Origin: Adiantum capillus-veneris
Taxonomy: Eukaryota > Streptophyta > Polypodiopsida > Polypodiales > Pteridaceae
Direction: 5' to 3'
DNA: 64,000 nucleotides
NCBI GenBank assembly: GCA_014529385.2
Contig: CM043963.1
Span: 107,576,412-107,640,411 of the forward strand
The translations under genes were made by a program, and so were the position numbers. Below, one piece after another: positions 46,291 to 56,844 of the stretch. Position 1 is the stretch's first letter. Each line of letters opens with the position of its first letter. The notes below the pieces were generated by a model, which was given only the letters and a program-made list of their open reading frames with translations, made no database searches and was not told the origin of the DNA.

Positions 46291-48390
46291 TTCTAAGTTA
46301 GCAATAACAATAACAAATCATCAACTATAATCTTTATAATCATCGATTTAGGTTGTAATTTAATCAATCTTACATATTTGTCCTTCCAAACTGCTTTGCA
46401 TCCTGAGCCATAGTGCGTGAGAGTTAGTATGGAGCGAGCTTCGCGTTGTTGTCTGTAGGATGAGCTTTGCAGCATGATCGCTCTTTTCTTACATTGCCCA
46501 CTCCCACTCTGCATCTGCCATGTTGCCACCGCGATAGCTCCTGTCTGGATCTCTACCCTGGTTGGTTGTTGCGCGCCGTACACTAGACTGCTTGTTTTTC
46601 AAAAATGTTTTCATGTGGCCCTCCTAAAAAACGTTGTTTAAGGACATTTGGGAATCTAGCATGCAGCACGTCCTCAATGTAGCGTGTATGATCGGGCAAT
46701 TGGTCTTTAAACTTTACAAAACATTCTTATACGTCGAATGTATAAGAATCTGAAGATGGCTTCGAAATGCCCTGCCCTGTGCTGTAATAAAGTTTACTTC
46801 TTCGCCATATTTTACCATACTGTAGCATCCATGCGTGTCTGGCACGGGTGCGTCAGTATCCTCGTCCTCTGCATCAGGGAAAACACGCTCTGAAATAGGG
46901 GACTTTGTTCCTCTGCCACTACCAAAACAAGCGAAGCCACAAGATCCCCCGCTACTTCGTCTCTCTTCGCGCTCGTTGCCTTGCGATGAGCGTCGACGCG
47001 CGTCGCTAGAAGAAGTGTTTTGACGGTGTTTTGGTGAAGCAGGAGTGGAATGGAGTGGCGTGGGACACTATGATGCCATGGGAGTGGGACCCTGTGATGA
47101 AAGGGGAGTAGGACGATAAGATGGGGCCGTAGACTGAGGTGCGGTCAGTGCGAGGCTCTGGATGTAAGGAGTCCCTCCCTGACTCCCCCATGGTGTGGAC
47201 TTTGGAGAAAAACCGTAGGTCGTAAGCTGTTGCGGAGTGTAGCAGCCAAACAATCCCTCCGTTGAATGGAAATACTGGTCTCATAAAGAGATAGCCCGTT
47301 GTAGGTTTGGATCTACGATCGATGGAGGAACCTGAGTAGAGTAGGTGTAGGATGGCCATGCCTGCAATTAACAAAAATAAACCTATGACACTCATGGTTT
47401 AGGGTTAACTGGTCAAAAATAATCTTTACTTCTGTGCTCGTTCTCACCGTCTCAAGACTCGGGTCCACTGGAGGCGATGTCCACCCCGCGTGGGAGCCCA
47501 CCTGGATGTGGACCAACCAAAAGAAGAGCCAAATGGATGCTCCCCACCAGGTGGTCTCTCGCCTGACATCTACATTACAAAGAGCAATAAGAGATTTAGC
47601 TTTCCCTCCTACTCACTCATCTATATATACGTACACAATTATATTAGCACACAAGCACGTAGATACATATACATACTAGTAGACCTAAGTAGAGGCCAAT
47701 AGTGCCAAAGATCAAGTGGCACCTCTTTAGATATCATCACAGTCTCAACCATGGTAAAACCAAAGGTACGTTGCGGTAATCCATGCATGAGTGGATCAAC
47801 GACCGCAATGCCACGATTAAAAAAGGACTATACCCAAGAGGAAGCGTCTAACCTTTGGGTGCTATGCTCCGGTACTTAGTGCCTACATACATGCATAAAC
47901 AAATATATATGTACACACAAATATATATACAATACGTAATTGTAGCCATCGTTTTGAGTAGAGATAAAGAGATATGGTTATAAATGTAGCCATCGTTTTG
48001 TGTTGTGCGCAGTGCGAGAGTGCTCTTGCTTCTGTAGAGTGCTATGAAGAAGAGCTTCTTTATTGTGCTTCTTGCGCAACATCTCTTCACAACAGTTCCT
48101 TGTTCGAGGGATTATTGTGCACATTGCATGCCTGCCTCCATTGTGACGTACGGTACGGTTGAAAGCAGTCCAACCTAATGCCACGTCCGTGGGGAGAAAG
48201 AGATAGGAAGAGAGAGAGAAAGATAGAGAAGGTAAGGAGAAGAGAGTAGAAAGTAATTTTTTAATTCCATCGGCTTCACAGAAAGGTTTTTTTCATAGCA
48301 CTCTACAAAAGCAGAAGCATACGCGCATTGCGCACACCACAAAATGGTTGCTTTGCCTACAACTATTGTTCTTTATCTCCCTATTTCTTT
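46291..48390 (-). mobile_element. Captured module X, copy A (antisense to neighbouring LTRs)
   Basis: Copies B (49588-50168 plus 53924-55340) and C (56845-58745) match this segment. On the minus strand it has a coding-like exon ending near 47455, a GT...AG intron to about 47364 (GTGAGAACGAG...TTAATTGCAG), then WPSYTYSTQVPPSIVDP, YTPQQLTTYGFSP and STPWGSQGGTPYIQSL, a P/Q/S/T-rich region. Below that are D/E-rich ERVFPDAEDEDTDAPVPD and HGCYSMVKYGEEVYFITAQG. The plus strand at 47974-48110 carries a B-box-like reading. The original gene is unknown. Stops and frame changes occur in each copy. Copy A extends further left than B and C and has no LTR or leader on its left side. Confidence 0.55.
47956..48385. 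repeat. Inverted repeat with B-box-like zinc-finger reading (copy A)
   Basis: The left arm (about 47956-48080) and right arm (about 48290-48385) are imperfect inverted copies. The plus strand reads CAQCESALASVECYEEELLY followed by CASCATSLH, which has B-box spacing C-x2-C-x8-C-x7-C-x2-C-x4-H. The inverse arm reads CA.C.YA.AS.ECYEK on the minus strand. A transcript would fold into a long hairpin. B-box identity rests on ligand spacing alone. Confidence 0.45.
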
Positions 48391-48516
48391 ATTTTCCTCT
48401 CTCTCTCTCTCATTCTCTTTCCCTGTCTCTCTCTCTCTCTCTCCCCGTCCCCTCTTTCCCTCTCTCTATCTATCCCTCCCTCCTCTTTCTCTATTTCTCT
48501 ATCTCTCCCCCCTCTC

Positions 48517-48562
<46 letters not shown>

Positions 48563-48608
48563 TCTCTCTATCTATCTCTCCCTCCTCTTTCTCTATTTCT
48601 CTATCTAT

Positions 48609-48669
<61 letters not shown>

Positions 48670-48777
48670 ATCTTTTCCTCCCTCTCTCTTTCTCTATTTC
48701 TCTCTCTCCCTCTATTCTCTCTTTCTCTCCCTCTTTCCCTCTCTTTATCTATATCTCTCTCCCTCTATCTTTCCCTA

Positions 48778-48854
<77 letters not shown>

Positions 48855-49004
48855 TCCTCCCTCTCTCTTTCTCTATTTCTCTCTCTCCCTCTATTCTCTC
48901 TTTCTCTCCCTCTTTCCCTCTCTTTATCTATATCTCTCTCCCTCTATCTTTCCCTATCCCTCTATATCTCTCTCTCTCTCTATATATATATATTTATTTA
49001 TTTA

Positions 49005-49071
<67 letters not shown>

Positions 49072-49072
49072 A
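48391..49072 (+). repeat. Long (CT)n-rich array, copy A
   Basis: About 680 bp are nearly pure C/T on this strand. A ~120-bp mixed block (CTATCTTTTCCTCCCTCTCT ... TTTCCCTATCCCTCT) occurs twice, at about 48661-48783 and 48845-48962. Long S/L-rich readings in all three frames are artefacts. The array runs straight into the LTR body at 49073. Confidence 0.9.
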
Positions 49073-49311
49073 AAGGCGATGTGCCTCACCGTGCTTTGCC
49101 TATGTCTTTCGGTCAGTGTTCGACCGTCCACATTTATCTCTTTATTCTTTATACATACAAAGAATAAGGAGCTCTCACTCATTCTCACATTGTTCTCATA
49201 CAGTGAGATTTGGGAGCTCCACCCACATCCCTGTGTCGTGCTCTCTCTTTCCCCTTCTCACTCTCCGCCGCACAGGCACCGCATTCGCGCACTCACAATT
49301 GGTATCAGAGC
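49073..49311 (+). repeat. Copia-family LTR body and primer site, unit B
   Basis: The LTR reads from GATAAAGGCGATGTGCCTCA to CGCGCACTCACA (49297), then AT and TGGTATCAGAGC (49300-49311). The expected TGTTAG start is missing: the CT array replaces it. TTATTCTTTATACATAC and GAATAAGGAGCTC match other LTRs of the family. Confidence 0.75.
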
Positions 49312-49587
49312 TCAGGGATTGGGAGCACCATTAGAGCTCAACGCCGAAGCATGCGGAGAAGCAACAAAAATTGATGCACATTATTTTGGCCTATTAAATG
49401 TCTTTATTCAAGCCAATTATTGAGATTCTTGACCGATTTTTTGTCCTCTTAAATTTTGCAGAAGAAAGTTTTTTCAAAATCTTTACCAATTTTGAGATAC
49501 GTCACTCAGACTGCCTCCAGGTCTACGGTACACAGCTGCAAATTTTTAGAAATTTGTTTTGACCTGTAAAAACAACACATTTCTTGT
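49312..49587 (+). mobile_element. Leader of unit B
   Basis: It begins GGGATTGGGAGCACCATTAG and ends TGTAAAAACAACACATTTCT. The leaders of units C (56590-56844) and D (59299-59580) match it. It then switches to module X near TTGTCCTTC. Confidence 0.65.
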
Positions 49588-50168
49588 CCTTCTAGGGTGC
49601 TTTGCCTCTCGAGCCATAGTGTGTGGGAGTTTGTATGGAGCGAGCTTCGCGTTGTTGTCTGTAGGATGAGCTTTGCAGCTCGATCGCTCTTTTCTTACAT
49701 TGCCCACTTCCACTCTGCATCTGTCATGTTGCCATCGCGATAGCTCCTGTCTGAATCTCTAACCTGGTTGGCTGTTGCACGTCGTACACTGGACTACTTG
49801 TTTTTCAAAAATGTTTTTACGTAGCCCTCCTGAAAAATGTTGATCGAGGGTATTTGGGAATGTAGCGTGCATGATCGGGCAGTTGGTCTCTAAAATAATT
49901 CCTATACATTGAATGTATAAGAATCTGAAGATGGCGTCAAAACGCCCTATCATGTGCCATACCGAAGTCCACTTCCCCGCCATATTTTACCCTACAGTAG
50001 CATCCATGCATATCTAGCACGCACGGGTGCGTCAGTATCCTCGTCCTCTGCGTCAGGGGTGGCACGCTCTGAATAGGGGACTCCGTTCCTCCGCCACTAC
50101 CAAAACAAGTGAAGCCACAAGATCCCCCGCTACTTCGTCTCTCTCAGCGCTTGCTGGCTTGAGATGAG
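49588..50168 (-). mobile_element. Module X copy B, left part
   Basis: It matches copy A from about 46373 (GCTTTGC.TC..GAGCCATAGTG) to 46986. It is interrupted at 50168 by the nested copia-like element; the rest resumes at 53924. ATGAG at 50164-50168 is the left half of the target duplication. Confidence 0.75.
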
Positions 50169-50355
50169 TGAAGGGGATCGGGGAGCACCACAGACGAAGA
50201 GTGAGAGAGAGAAGGAGACACACACGATGTGGGTGGGGAGACTGTGAAGTGGCAGCTCCCCCTATACAGTATACTCACTATAAGTATAGGGTAACTGTGG
50301 GCGGGCGCCCATGACCTGGGCGACCGGTCAAGGCACATAGGCCTTAACCCCAACA
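50169..50355 (-). repeat. 3' LTR of the nested element
   Basis: 187 bp, plus strand TGAAGGGG...CCCCAACA. It differs from the 5' LTR at about 7 of 187 positions. It lacks the long (CT)n found in the older LTRs and has only GAGTGAGAGAGAGAAGGAG. Confidence 0.9.
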
Positions 50356-50559
50356 ACCTCCCACTTAAAGGCCAATGTGCCTTTAAGCAAGATCTACCAA
50401 TGTACAACTAATAGAAGGTGAGAGATTCTCTCAACCTATACCCACTGACTCTCGATGAGCTAGTGCATTCGGCTCTACTGATAGACAAACATCCCGCTGC
50501 GGAAGCCACACAAAGCTAGCTCCAAGCTCTGCAAAGAGTCTACAAGAGCTCATGCACTC

Positions 50560-52050
50560 CTACAAGTATCGGTCCAATACCTGCAAACCTCCCCTATGCT
50601 CTATGCCGAGATCAGTCATCGAACAACTAATCAACCCTGCTGCAAATGCTCCCACTGCAGCTGCTATGTCGGGCCTCGAGATCAGCATCTCGTACATGAG
50701 GACACCGAACGTTGATGCAACCCTGGCAACCTCTGCCACCTCCAACTCAGAACTCAACTCATGGCAATCTTGTCCCCTATCATAGAGACCATGGCACTCT
50801 GACTCCGAGCTCTGGAATGACTCCTCGTGCCCACCACATATCACATGTGTACCAAGAGTATCCATCTGTCCTGAATCTGCATCAAGCTCTGGCATAAGCA
50901 TATCAAGAAATGACTCCACAATAGCCGACATCTCAGCATCCATGTGAGTCATCTCTGTCATCACCTCTGATGACTCATCCTGCTGTGACTCACTAGAGCT
51001 GTCCCGCTCTACCTGTGCATCCATAGACGCAACCTGCACAACAAGGTCACTGATTTGCACTCCATGCAAAGCGTCCTGCAACCCACAAGCAAAAGAGACT
51101 CGCCTGCTCTCTCGCTCTCTACCTGGCTGTATGATCACAGAGACAACACCGTCTCTCTCTTGATCCACATGCAATGGGTAACCTGTACCACTCCTGGCAC
51201 CTCTCGCAATCACTAGCGAACCCAAATGCATCACAAAATCTCGCTCTCGTAGCGAAATCTGACATCCACAATCTCTAAGCTGACCAATCGAGATCAAACT
51301 CACTGTCAAATCTGGTACATAGCGCACATGTCGTAACAAGTAAGATGCACCACTCGGTAATGACAGTCTCACATCTCCTGCACCTGCTATCGCATGCACC
51401 GATCCATCGGTCAAACGTACACTGCCAAGCATCCCGCTAGAATAGCTACAAAACCATGCACGATGCGGCGTGACATGAAACATAGCATCTGCGTCTAGCA
51501 ACCACTGTGAAGGGAGTGCACTATCCACATGTATAGCATCTCGTGCATAGCTCGAGGTAAAAGTGACATCCCCGTCACTAGTATACTCCGACACTACATG
51601 TGCCTCAACTGTCAAAGCAACTGAGTCCATGGAATCACTACATACATCTCTGAGACTGCCATGTCTCCTACGATGTCGCATACGACGAAAACAACGCCGT
51701 CTAACGTGTCCAGAATGACCACAATACCAACATGTCACCTGTCGGCGTGCTCGTGAATGTACATGTCTCACACGAGTCCGTGATGACTCAGATCTATCAT
51801 ACATATCATGTAATCTGCGCCAAAGTGCTCTCGAAGTAGTCTCATACATAACAAGAGCATATACAGATTTCGCAAGGTGCAAAGAGAGCGTAGATAGTGC
51901 CATCTCCTCTAGCTCCTGCCACTGATCGTCAGACATGTTTGAAGGTCTACCTGCATCACCACTCAATGGTCGATGCAACCCTCGCTGTGTCAATGCGTCA
52001 AGCATACACTCTCTCCATGCCGCAAAGTCTAACCCATCAAACATGCGCAT
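50560..52050 (-). CDS. Gag-CCHC-protease-like-RT-tail polyprotein, 496 residues
   Basis: One open frame. Residues 1-100 are a copia-type Gag (FDGLDFAAWRECMLDAL). Residues 107-120 are a knuckle CWYCGHSGHVRRRC (C-x2-C-x4-H-x4-C) followed by an Arg-rich patch. Residues 182-250 have the copia protease layout (WLLDADAMFHVTPHRAWF, VRLTDGSVHAIAGAGDV, RHVRYVPDL), but D-S/T-G reads D186-A-D. Residues 251-295 match the pre-integrase segment (LISIGQLRDCGCQISLRE, GSLVIARGARSG). Residues 296-444 are an acidic, Ser-rich linker. Residues 445-496 match the end of copia RT (STFGVLMYEMLISRPDIA). Integrase and RT catalytic parts are absent. An upstream ATG (MAETGD) is in frame but ends at a TGA just before this start, so the N-terminus may be truncated. 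Confidence 0.85.
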   Translation of the reverse strand: MRMFDGLDFAAWRECMLDALTQRGLHRPLSGDAGRPSNMSDDQWQELEEMALSTLSLHLAKSVYALVMYETTSRALWRRLHDMYDRSESSRTRVRHVHSRARRQVTCWYCGHSGHVRRRCFRRMRHRRRHGSLRDVCSDSMDSVALTVEAHVVSEYTSDGDVTFTSSYARDAIHVDSALPSQWLLDADAMFHVTPHRAWFCSYSSGMLGSVRLTDGSVHAIAGAGDVRLSLPSGASYLLRHVRYVPDLTVSLISIGQLRDCGCQISLRERDFVMHLGSLVIARGARSGTGYPLHVDQERDGVVSVIIQPGRERESRRVSFACGLQDALHGVQISDLVVQVASMDAQVERDSSSESQQDESSEVMTEMTHMDAEMSAIVESFLDMLMPELDADSGQMDTLGTHVICGGHEESFQSSESECHGLYDRGQDCHELSSELEVAEVARVASTFGVLMYEMLISRPDIAAAVGAFAAGLISCSMTDLGIEHRGGLQVLDRYL

Positions 52051-53722
52051 CTGTGAGAGGTCACAATCTGATCAATCACCTGTCTCTGCCATGAGCACAA
52101 AGTAGCAAACTAAAAAGAAAAACCACCTCACCAACAATACCTGGAAGCTGTCTACAAATATGGCCAGAAACACAATGTAAAACCTGTGAGACACACTCCA
52201 AAATAGAGCTCCCGCAATGTCAATACAAGCCTCACATGCTCTAGTATCACACTGCAATCTGTGAGCTAATCACCAAGCCCACACTGTGCGGTATCGATGC
52301 ATACACACGCACAAATCTCCCACCTGCAGAGAACACCGCACGCAAATGTTGAGTGCAACCCGCAATCTCTACTTAGATCGCATAAATGATACACACAAAA
52401 CTCCTGAGAAAATTTCGCCAGAGTTTCGACGCACAATGGCTATCAACACAAAATAACCATTGTCCTGCAAACTCAATACAATGAGGAATCAATGCGCATC
52501 AAACTACACTCAACATACATGCATAAGCTCTGCAAAAATATGGCAAACAATGCTCGAGATCACAAGACTCTCCCACCTGAGAGCAAACCACTGTCTCAAG
52601 CAAAGAAAGATACACAACTCCTCACTCTTGCGAGAGTGGATACAAAAACACAAAACTGTGTCCAAACTGACAAAACCTATCAAAGTGAGAGTAAACATTC
52701 GATCACAAACTATGGCGAGAATCTGGGAAAAATCCGACAGAATTTCCTCTGAAAACTGAGCAAAAAACTCAAGTACAATCTCTACCATAAACCATAACAC
52801 TACTCAATGCCAATGAGTAGAAATGCCAAAATGGCTCCACATTTTCACATACAATGGCAATCCGCACTCAACGTACATCAACGGAGTGACCGCGCATAAG
52901 CAAGCGCCAAAAGATTTGCAATCCGGAAACTTATTCAATGCGAAAACAATGCTCTCAAGAGAGCTCACCGGCACTTGAAAGTGCTCGTCAAAATGCATGT
53001 ATAATGGGCATCAACCATGTGCCATAACCATATGCAAACCATCCGCAAAGACCATGAATCCAAGCACAAAATCACTACCAAAGTATCCTGTGAAAACCAG
53101 TGAAAGAAGCTCCACCTGTGTGCTCCAAAAAAATGTCTCTCTCAAGAGACCGCTTCGGTGGTGTGTAAACGCCTCCGTACTTCGTTGCCCAAGTCTACCA
53201 AAAAACCCTCAAACCACACGCTTAACACAAGCTGCAATTGCATCTTCAGCTCAGAATTTATGCACTCAACTTCAAGCATCTCCCGTGCTTCCAAAAGTGC
53301 ATCAAACTCGCACACAATGCGACAACAGAAAATCTGGAATTTCTGTATACAGTTAGTCTGAGCTGAATATCAGCAAAACGGTGAGGAATTTGCAAAATGT
53401 TTGTTCTGCAAAGTTGTAGACCACGTTGAAACGGATGGGCCCTACAGACAAAATTCTCAGATCTGCATTCTACAAGGAGAAAAACGAATCTGAAAACAGT
53501 GTTGTTGCACACACAGTTTTAGGGCAGCACCTTCACTTACACACAATCTTCCACACTCCTTTCTGAGCTTCCACAAGAGCATACATCACTCTCAACTGAG
53601 CTCACAAGATCCCATTGCATTCTCACAAAGCTTCCAAGCTTTCTTAATCTCTCTACCGTCGAGAGCGAGCGAGCTATCGCCTCGAAGCTCTCAAAGCCGT
53701 CGTGCTCTCCGCGGTCACCATA
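52051..53722 (-). other. Leader (5' non-coding region) of the nested element
   Basis: 1.67 kb lies between primer site and gag start with no convincing ORF. It aligns by eye with the leaders of copies b (19700-21420), e (23294-24620) and d (59299-60640). Shared words include GTGCGAGTTTGATGCACTTT, CGGTCACTCCGTTGATGTAC and ACAGTGGTTTGCTCTC. Conservation over this length suggests packaging or dimer signals or a regulatory role, but this is inference. Confidence 0.7.
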
Positions 53723-53736
53723 GCTCTGATACCAAT

Positions 53737-53923
53737 TGCAGGGGATCGGGGAGCACCACAGACGGAGAGTGAGAGAGAGAAGGAGACACACACGATGTGG
53801 GTGGGGAGACTATGAAGTGGCAGCTCCCCCTATACAGTATACTCACTATAAGTATAGGGTAACAGTGGACGGGCGTCCATGACCTTGGCGACCGGTCAAG
53901 GCACATAGGCCTTAACCCCAACA
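53737..53923 (-). repeat. 5' LTR of the nested element
   Basis: 187 bp, plus strand TGCAGGGG...CCCCAACA; 2 nt (AT) separate it from the primer site at 53723-53734. Confidence 0.9.
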
Positions 53924-55340
53924 ACGAGCGTCCACGCGTGCCGCTAGAAGAAGTGTATCGACGGTGTTCTGGCGAAGCAAGAGTGGAATGGAGTGGCATG
54001 GGACCCTGTGATGCCATGGGAGTGGGACACTGCGATTCCATGGGAGTGGAACCCTAGGATGGAAGGGGAGTAGGAAGGGGCCGTAGACTAAGGTGTCGTC
54101 GGTGCGAGGCTCTAGATGTAAGGAGTCCCTCCTTGACTCCACCATGGTGTGGACTGCGAAGAAAGATCGTAGGTCGCAAGCTATTGCGGAGTGTAGCGGC
54201 CAAACAATCCCTCCGTCGAACAAAGATACTGGTCTCATAAAGAAATAGCCCGTTGTAGGTCTGGATCTACGATGATGGAGAAAACTTGAGTAGAGTAGGT
54301 GTTGGATGGCCATGCCTGCGATTAACAAAAATAAACCTATGACACTCATGGTTTAGGGTTAACTTGCCAGAAATAATCTTTATTTCTTTGCTTGTTCTCA
54401 CCGTCTCAAGACTCGGGTCCACTGGAGGCGATGTCCACCCCGCGTGGGAGCCCACTTGGATGTGAACCAACCAAAAGAAGAGCCAGATGGTTGCTCCCCA
54501 CCAGGTGGTCTCTCATCTGACACCTACATTACAAAGAGCAATATGAGATTTAGCTTTCCCTCCTACTCACTCATTTATACATACGTACACAATTATATTA
54601 GCACACAAGCACATAGATACATATACATACTAGTAGACCTAAGTAGAGGCCAATAGTGCCAAAGGTCAAGTGGCACCTCTTTAGATATCATCACAGTCTC
54701 AACCGTGGTAAAACCAAACGTACGTTGCGGTAATCCATGCATGAGTGGATCAACGACCGCAACACCACGATTAAAAAAGGACTATACCCAAGAGGGAAGC
54801 GTCTAACCTTTGGGTGCTATGCTCCCGTACTTAGTGCCTACATACATGCATAAACAAATATATATGTATACACAAATATATATACAATTACGTAACTGTA
54901 GCCATCGTTTTGAGTAGAGATAAAGAGATATGGTTGTAAATGTAGCCATCATTTTGTGTTGTGCGCAGTGCAAGAGTGCTCTTGCTTCTGTAGAGTGCTA
55001 TGAGGAAGAGCTTCTTTATTGTGCTTTTTGCGCAACATCTCTTCACAATAGCTCCTTGTCCGATGGATTACTCCGCACATTGCATGCCTACCTCCATTCT
55101 AAGGTACTGTACCGTTGAAAGCATTCCAACCTAATGCCGCGTCCATGGGGAGAAAGAGATAGGAAGAGAGAGAAAGACAGAGAACGTAAGGAGAAGAGAG
55201 TAGAAAGTAATTTTTGCATACCATCGGCTTCACATAAAGAAGATCTTTTTCATAGCACTCTACAGAAGCATAAGCATACCCGCACTCTGCACACCACAAA
55301 ATGGTTGCTTCACCTACAACCATTGCTCTTTATCTCCGTA
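53924..55340 (-). mobile_element. Module X copy B, right part
   Basis: It continues copy B after the nested element. ACGAGCGTCCACGCG matches the uninterrupted site of copy A near 46989. It then follows copy A through the intron-bearing P/Q-rich part, the plus-strand B-box-like reading at 54951-55060 (CAQCKSALASVECYEEELLY, then CAFCATSLH, all ligands kept) and its inverse arm at about 55240-55330. Confidence 0.75.
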
Positions 55341-55411
55341 TTTCTTTATCTTCCTCTCTCTCTCTCTCTCTCTCTCATTCTCTTTCCATGTTCTCTGTCC
55401 CTCTCTTCCTC

Positions 55412-55464
<53 letters not shown>

Positions 55465-55477
55465 TTCTCTAGCTCTC

Positions 55478-55532
<55 letters not shown>

Positions 55533-55614
55533 TCTAGATCTCTCTTTCTCTATCTCTCTCTCTCCCTCTTTGCCTCTCTCTATCTATATCTCTCTCCCTC
55601 TATTTTTCTCTATC

Positions 55615-55670
<56 letters not shown>

Positions 55671-55671
55671 G
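55341..55671 (+). repeat. (CT)n-rich array, copy B
   Basis: About 330 bp are nearly all C/T on this strand, including a C run near 55477-55487. It leads directly into the LTR body at 55672. Confidence 0.9.
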
Positions 55672-56589
55672 GTAAAGGCGGTGTGCCTCACCGTGCTTTG
55701 CCCATGTTGTCGGCAAGTGTTTGACTGTCCACATTTATTTCCTTATTCTTTATACATACAAACTTTGATAAAATCCCTATATACGATTCATATTAGAGAA
55801 TATGACCCCCCTTTCTACGCTTATACAATAATCAATTCAAAAAAATATAATACCCCTATCTTACATATAAAATTTAAGTCTCACATGATCTAACTAAGTA
55901 AAACTAGTCCAAGAGTGTGTAGCATAGTGGCAAGCAACGTACTAAGGAACCACTTTTGTTGATAACTATATGTATCCTCAATGTATCTTAGTTTCACTTT
56001 CAAGCTATTGCCCATTCAGCCTACACTATAGCTACTCGTCCAATTCTGACCCATCTAAATTACTCAAAAAACATGGCTATAAAGTTGTGTTAGGTTCTCC
56101 GTGCAAATTTGCATCTATACAAACTCTTTATATCACAAAACAAGAAATTGTTACAAAGAAGTGTTAGTTCTTGCATGTATCTTTGTAGCTTTTGACTCAC
56201 AAGTTTGAGACCCCAAACTCTTTTGGGAAGCCATGATTTTGAAACACAAAAACTTCCTCTCATTTTTCCCTTTTCTCACTTCTTCCCTCCCCTCCCCCAA
56301 CAATAAATATGATACCCCCTTCCTTATTTTTAAGCTTGGGAGATAAATTATTGGGGGCCTGCCCCTCACTTATACACTTATGAAACTTGTAAAAATAACC
56401 CCCTCCCCTGCACTTACGTGCTACGGCAAGTTTTCCATGGTGAATCCTCCGGGACTCATTCTCACATTGTTTTCATATAGTGAGATTTAGAAGCTCCACA
56501 CACAACCCTGTGTCGTACTCTCTCTCTCTCCCCCCTTCTCACTCTCCGCACAGGCACCGCATTCACGCACTCACAATTGGTATCAGAGC
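55672..56589 (+). repeat. Copia-family LTR, unit C, split by a ~695-bp insertion
   Basis: The LTR body starts GGTAAAGGCGGTGTGCCTCA and runs to TTTATACATACAAA (about 55761). It resumes at about 56456 with CATTCTCACATTGTTTTCAT and ends CGCACTCACA (56575), then AT and TGGTATCAGAGC (56578-56589). The ~695 bp between is unrelated AT-rich sequence of unknown class. About 15 bp of LTR seem lost at the break. Confidence 0.65.
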
Positions 56590-56844
56590 TGAGGGATTGG
56601 GAGCACCATTGGAGCTCGGCGGGGAAGCATGCGGAGGAGCAACAAAAATTGATGTACATTTTTGCATATTCAAGCCAATTATTGAGAATCCTGATCGATT
56701 TTTTGTCCTTTTAAATTTTGCAGAAGAAAGTTTTCTCAAAATCTTTACCAATTTTGAGATACGTCACTCAGACTACCTGCACGTCTAGGGTACACAACTG
56801 TAGGTTTTTACAGATTTGTTTTGACCTGTAAAAACAACACATTT
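56590..56844 (+). mobile_element. Leader of unit C
   Basis: It matches the unit B leader (GGGATTGGGAGCACCATTGG to TGTAAAAACAACACATTTCT) and switches to module X at the same place. Confidence 0.65.

Larger units (their letters stand above)
50169..53923 (-). mobile_element. Complete non-autonomous copia-like retrotransposon (3,755 bp)
   Basis: LTRs at 50169-50355 and 53737-53923 are both 187 bp and differ at about 7 positions. The minus-strand order is: 5' LTR (TGTTGGGGTTAAGG...), AT, primer site TGGTATCAGAGC (53734-53723), a 1.67-kb leader, one 496-codon gene, a 3' non-coding part, the polypurine tract TTTAAGTGGGAGG near 50368-50356, and the 3' LTR. Flanks ATGAG (50164-50168) and ACGAG (53924-53928) form a 5-bp duplication with one change. 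The empty site is visible in the parallel modules near 46988 and 57363. Integrase and catalytic RT are absent, so it would need a partner element to move. Confidence 0.9.

Noticed and set aside
48328-49423. Long Ser/Leu-rich open frames through the CT array
   Set aside because: All three frames are open only because (CT)n encodes S and L; there is no domain or codon structure.
50552-50785. Plus-strand open frame over the RT-tail part
   Set aside because: Antisense shadow of the 496-residue gene.
53723-53734. TGGTATCAGAGC sites as tRNA-Met genes
   Set aside because: Only 12 nt match, always next to an LTR end, so they are primer-binding sites.
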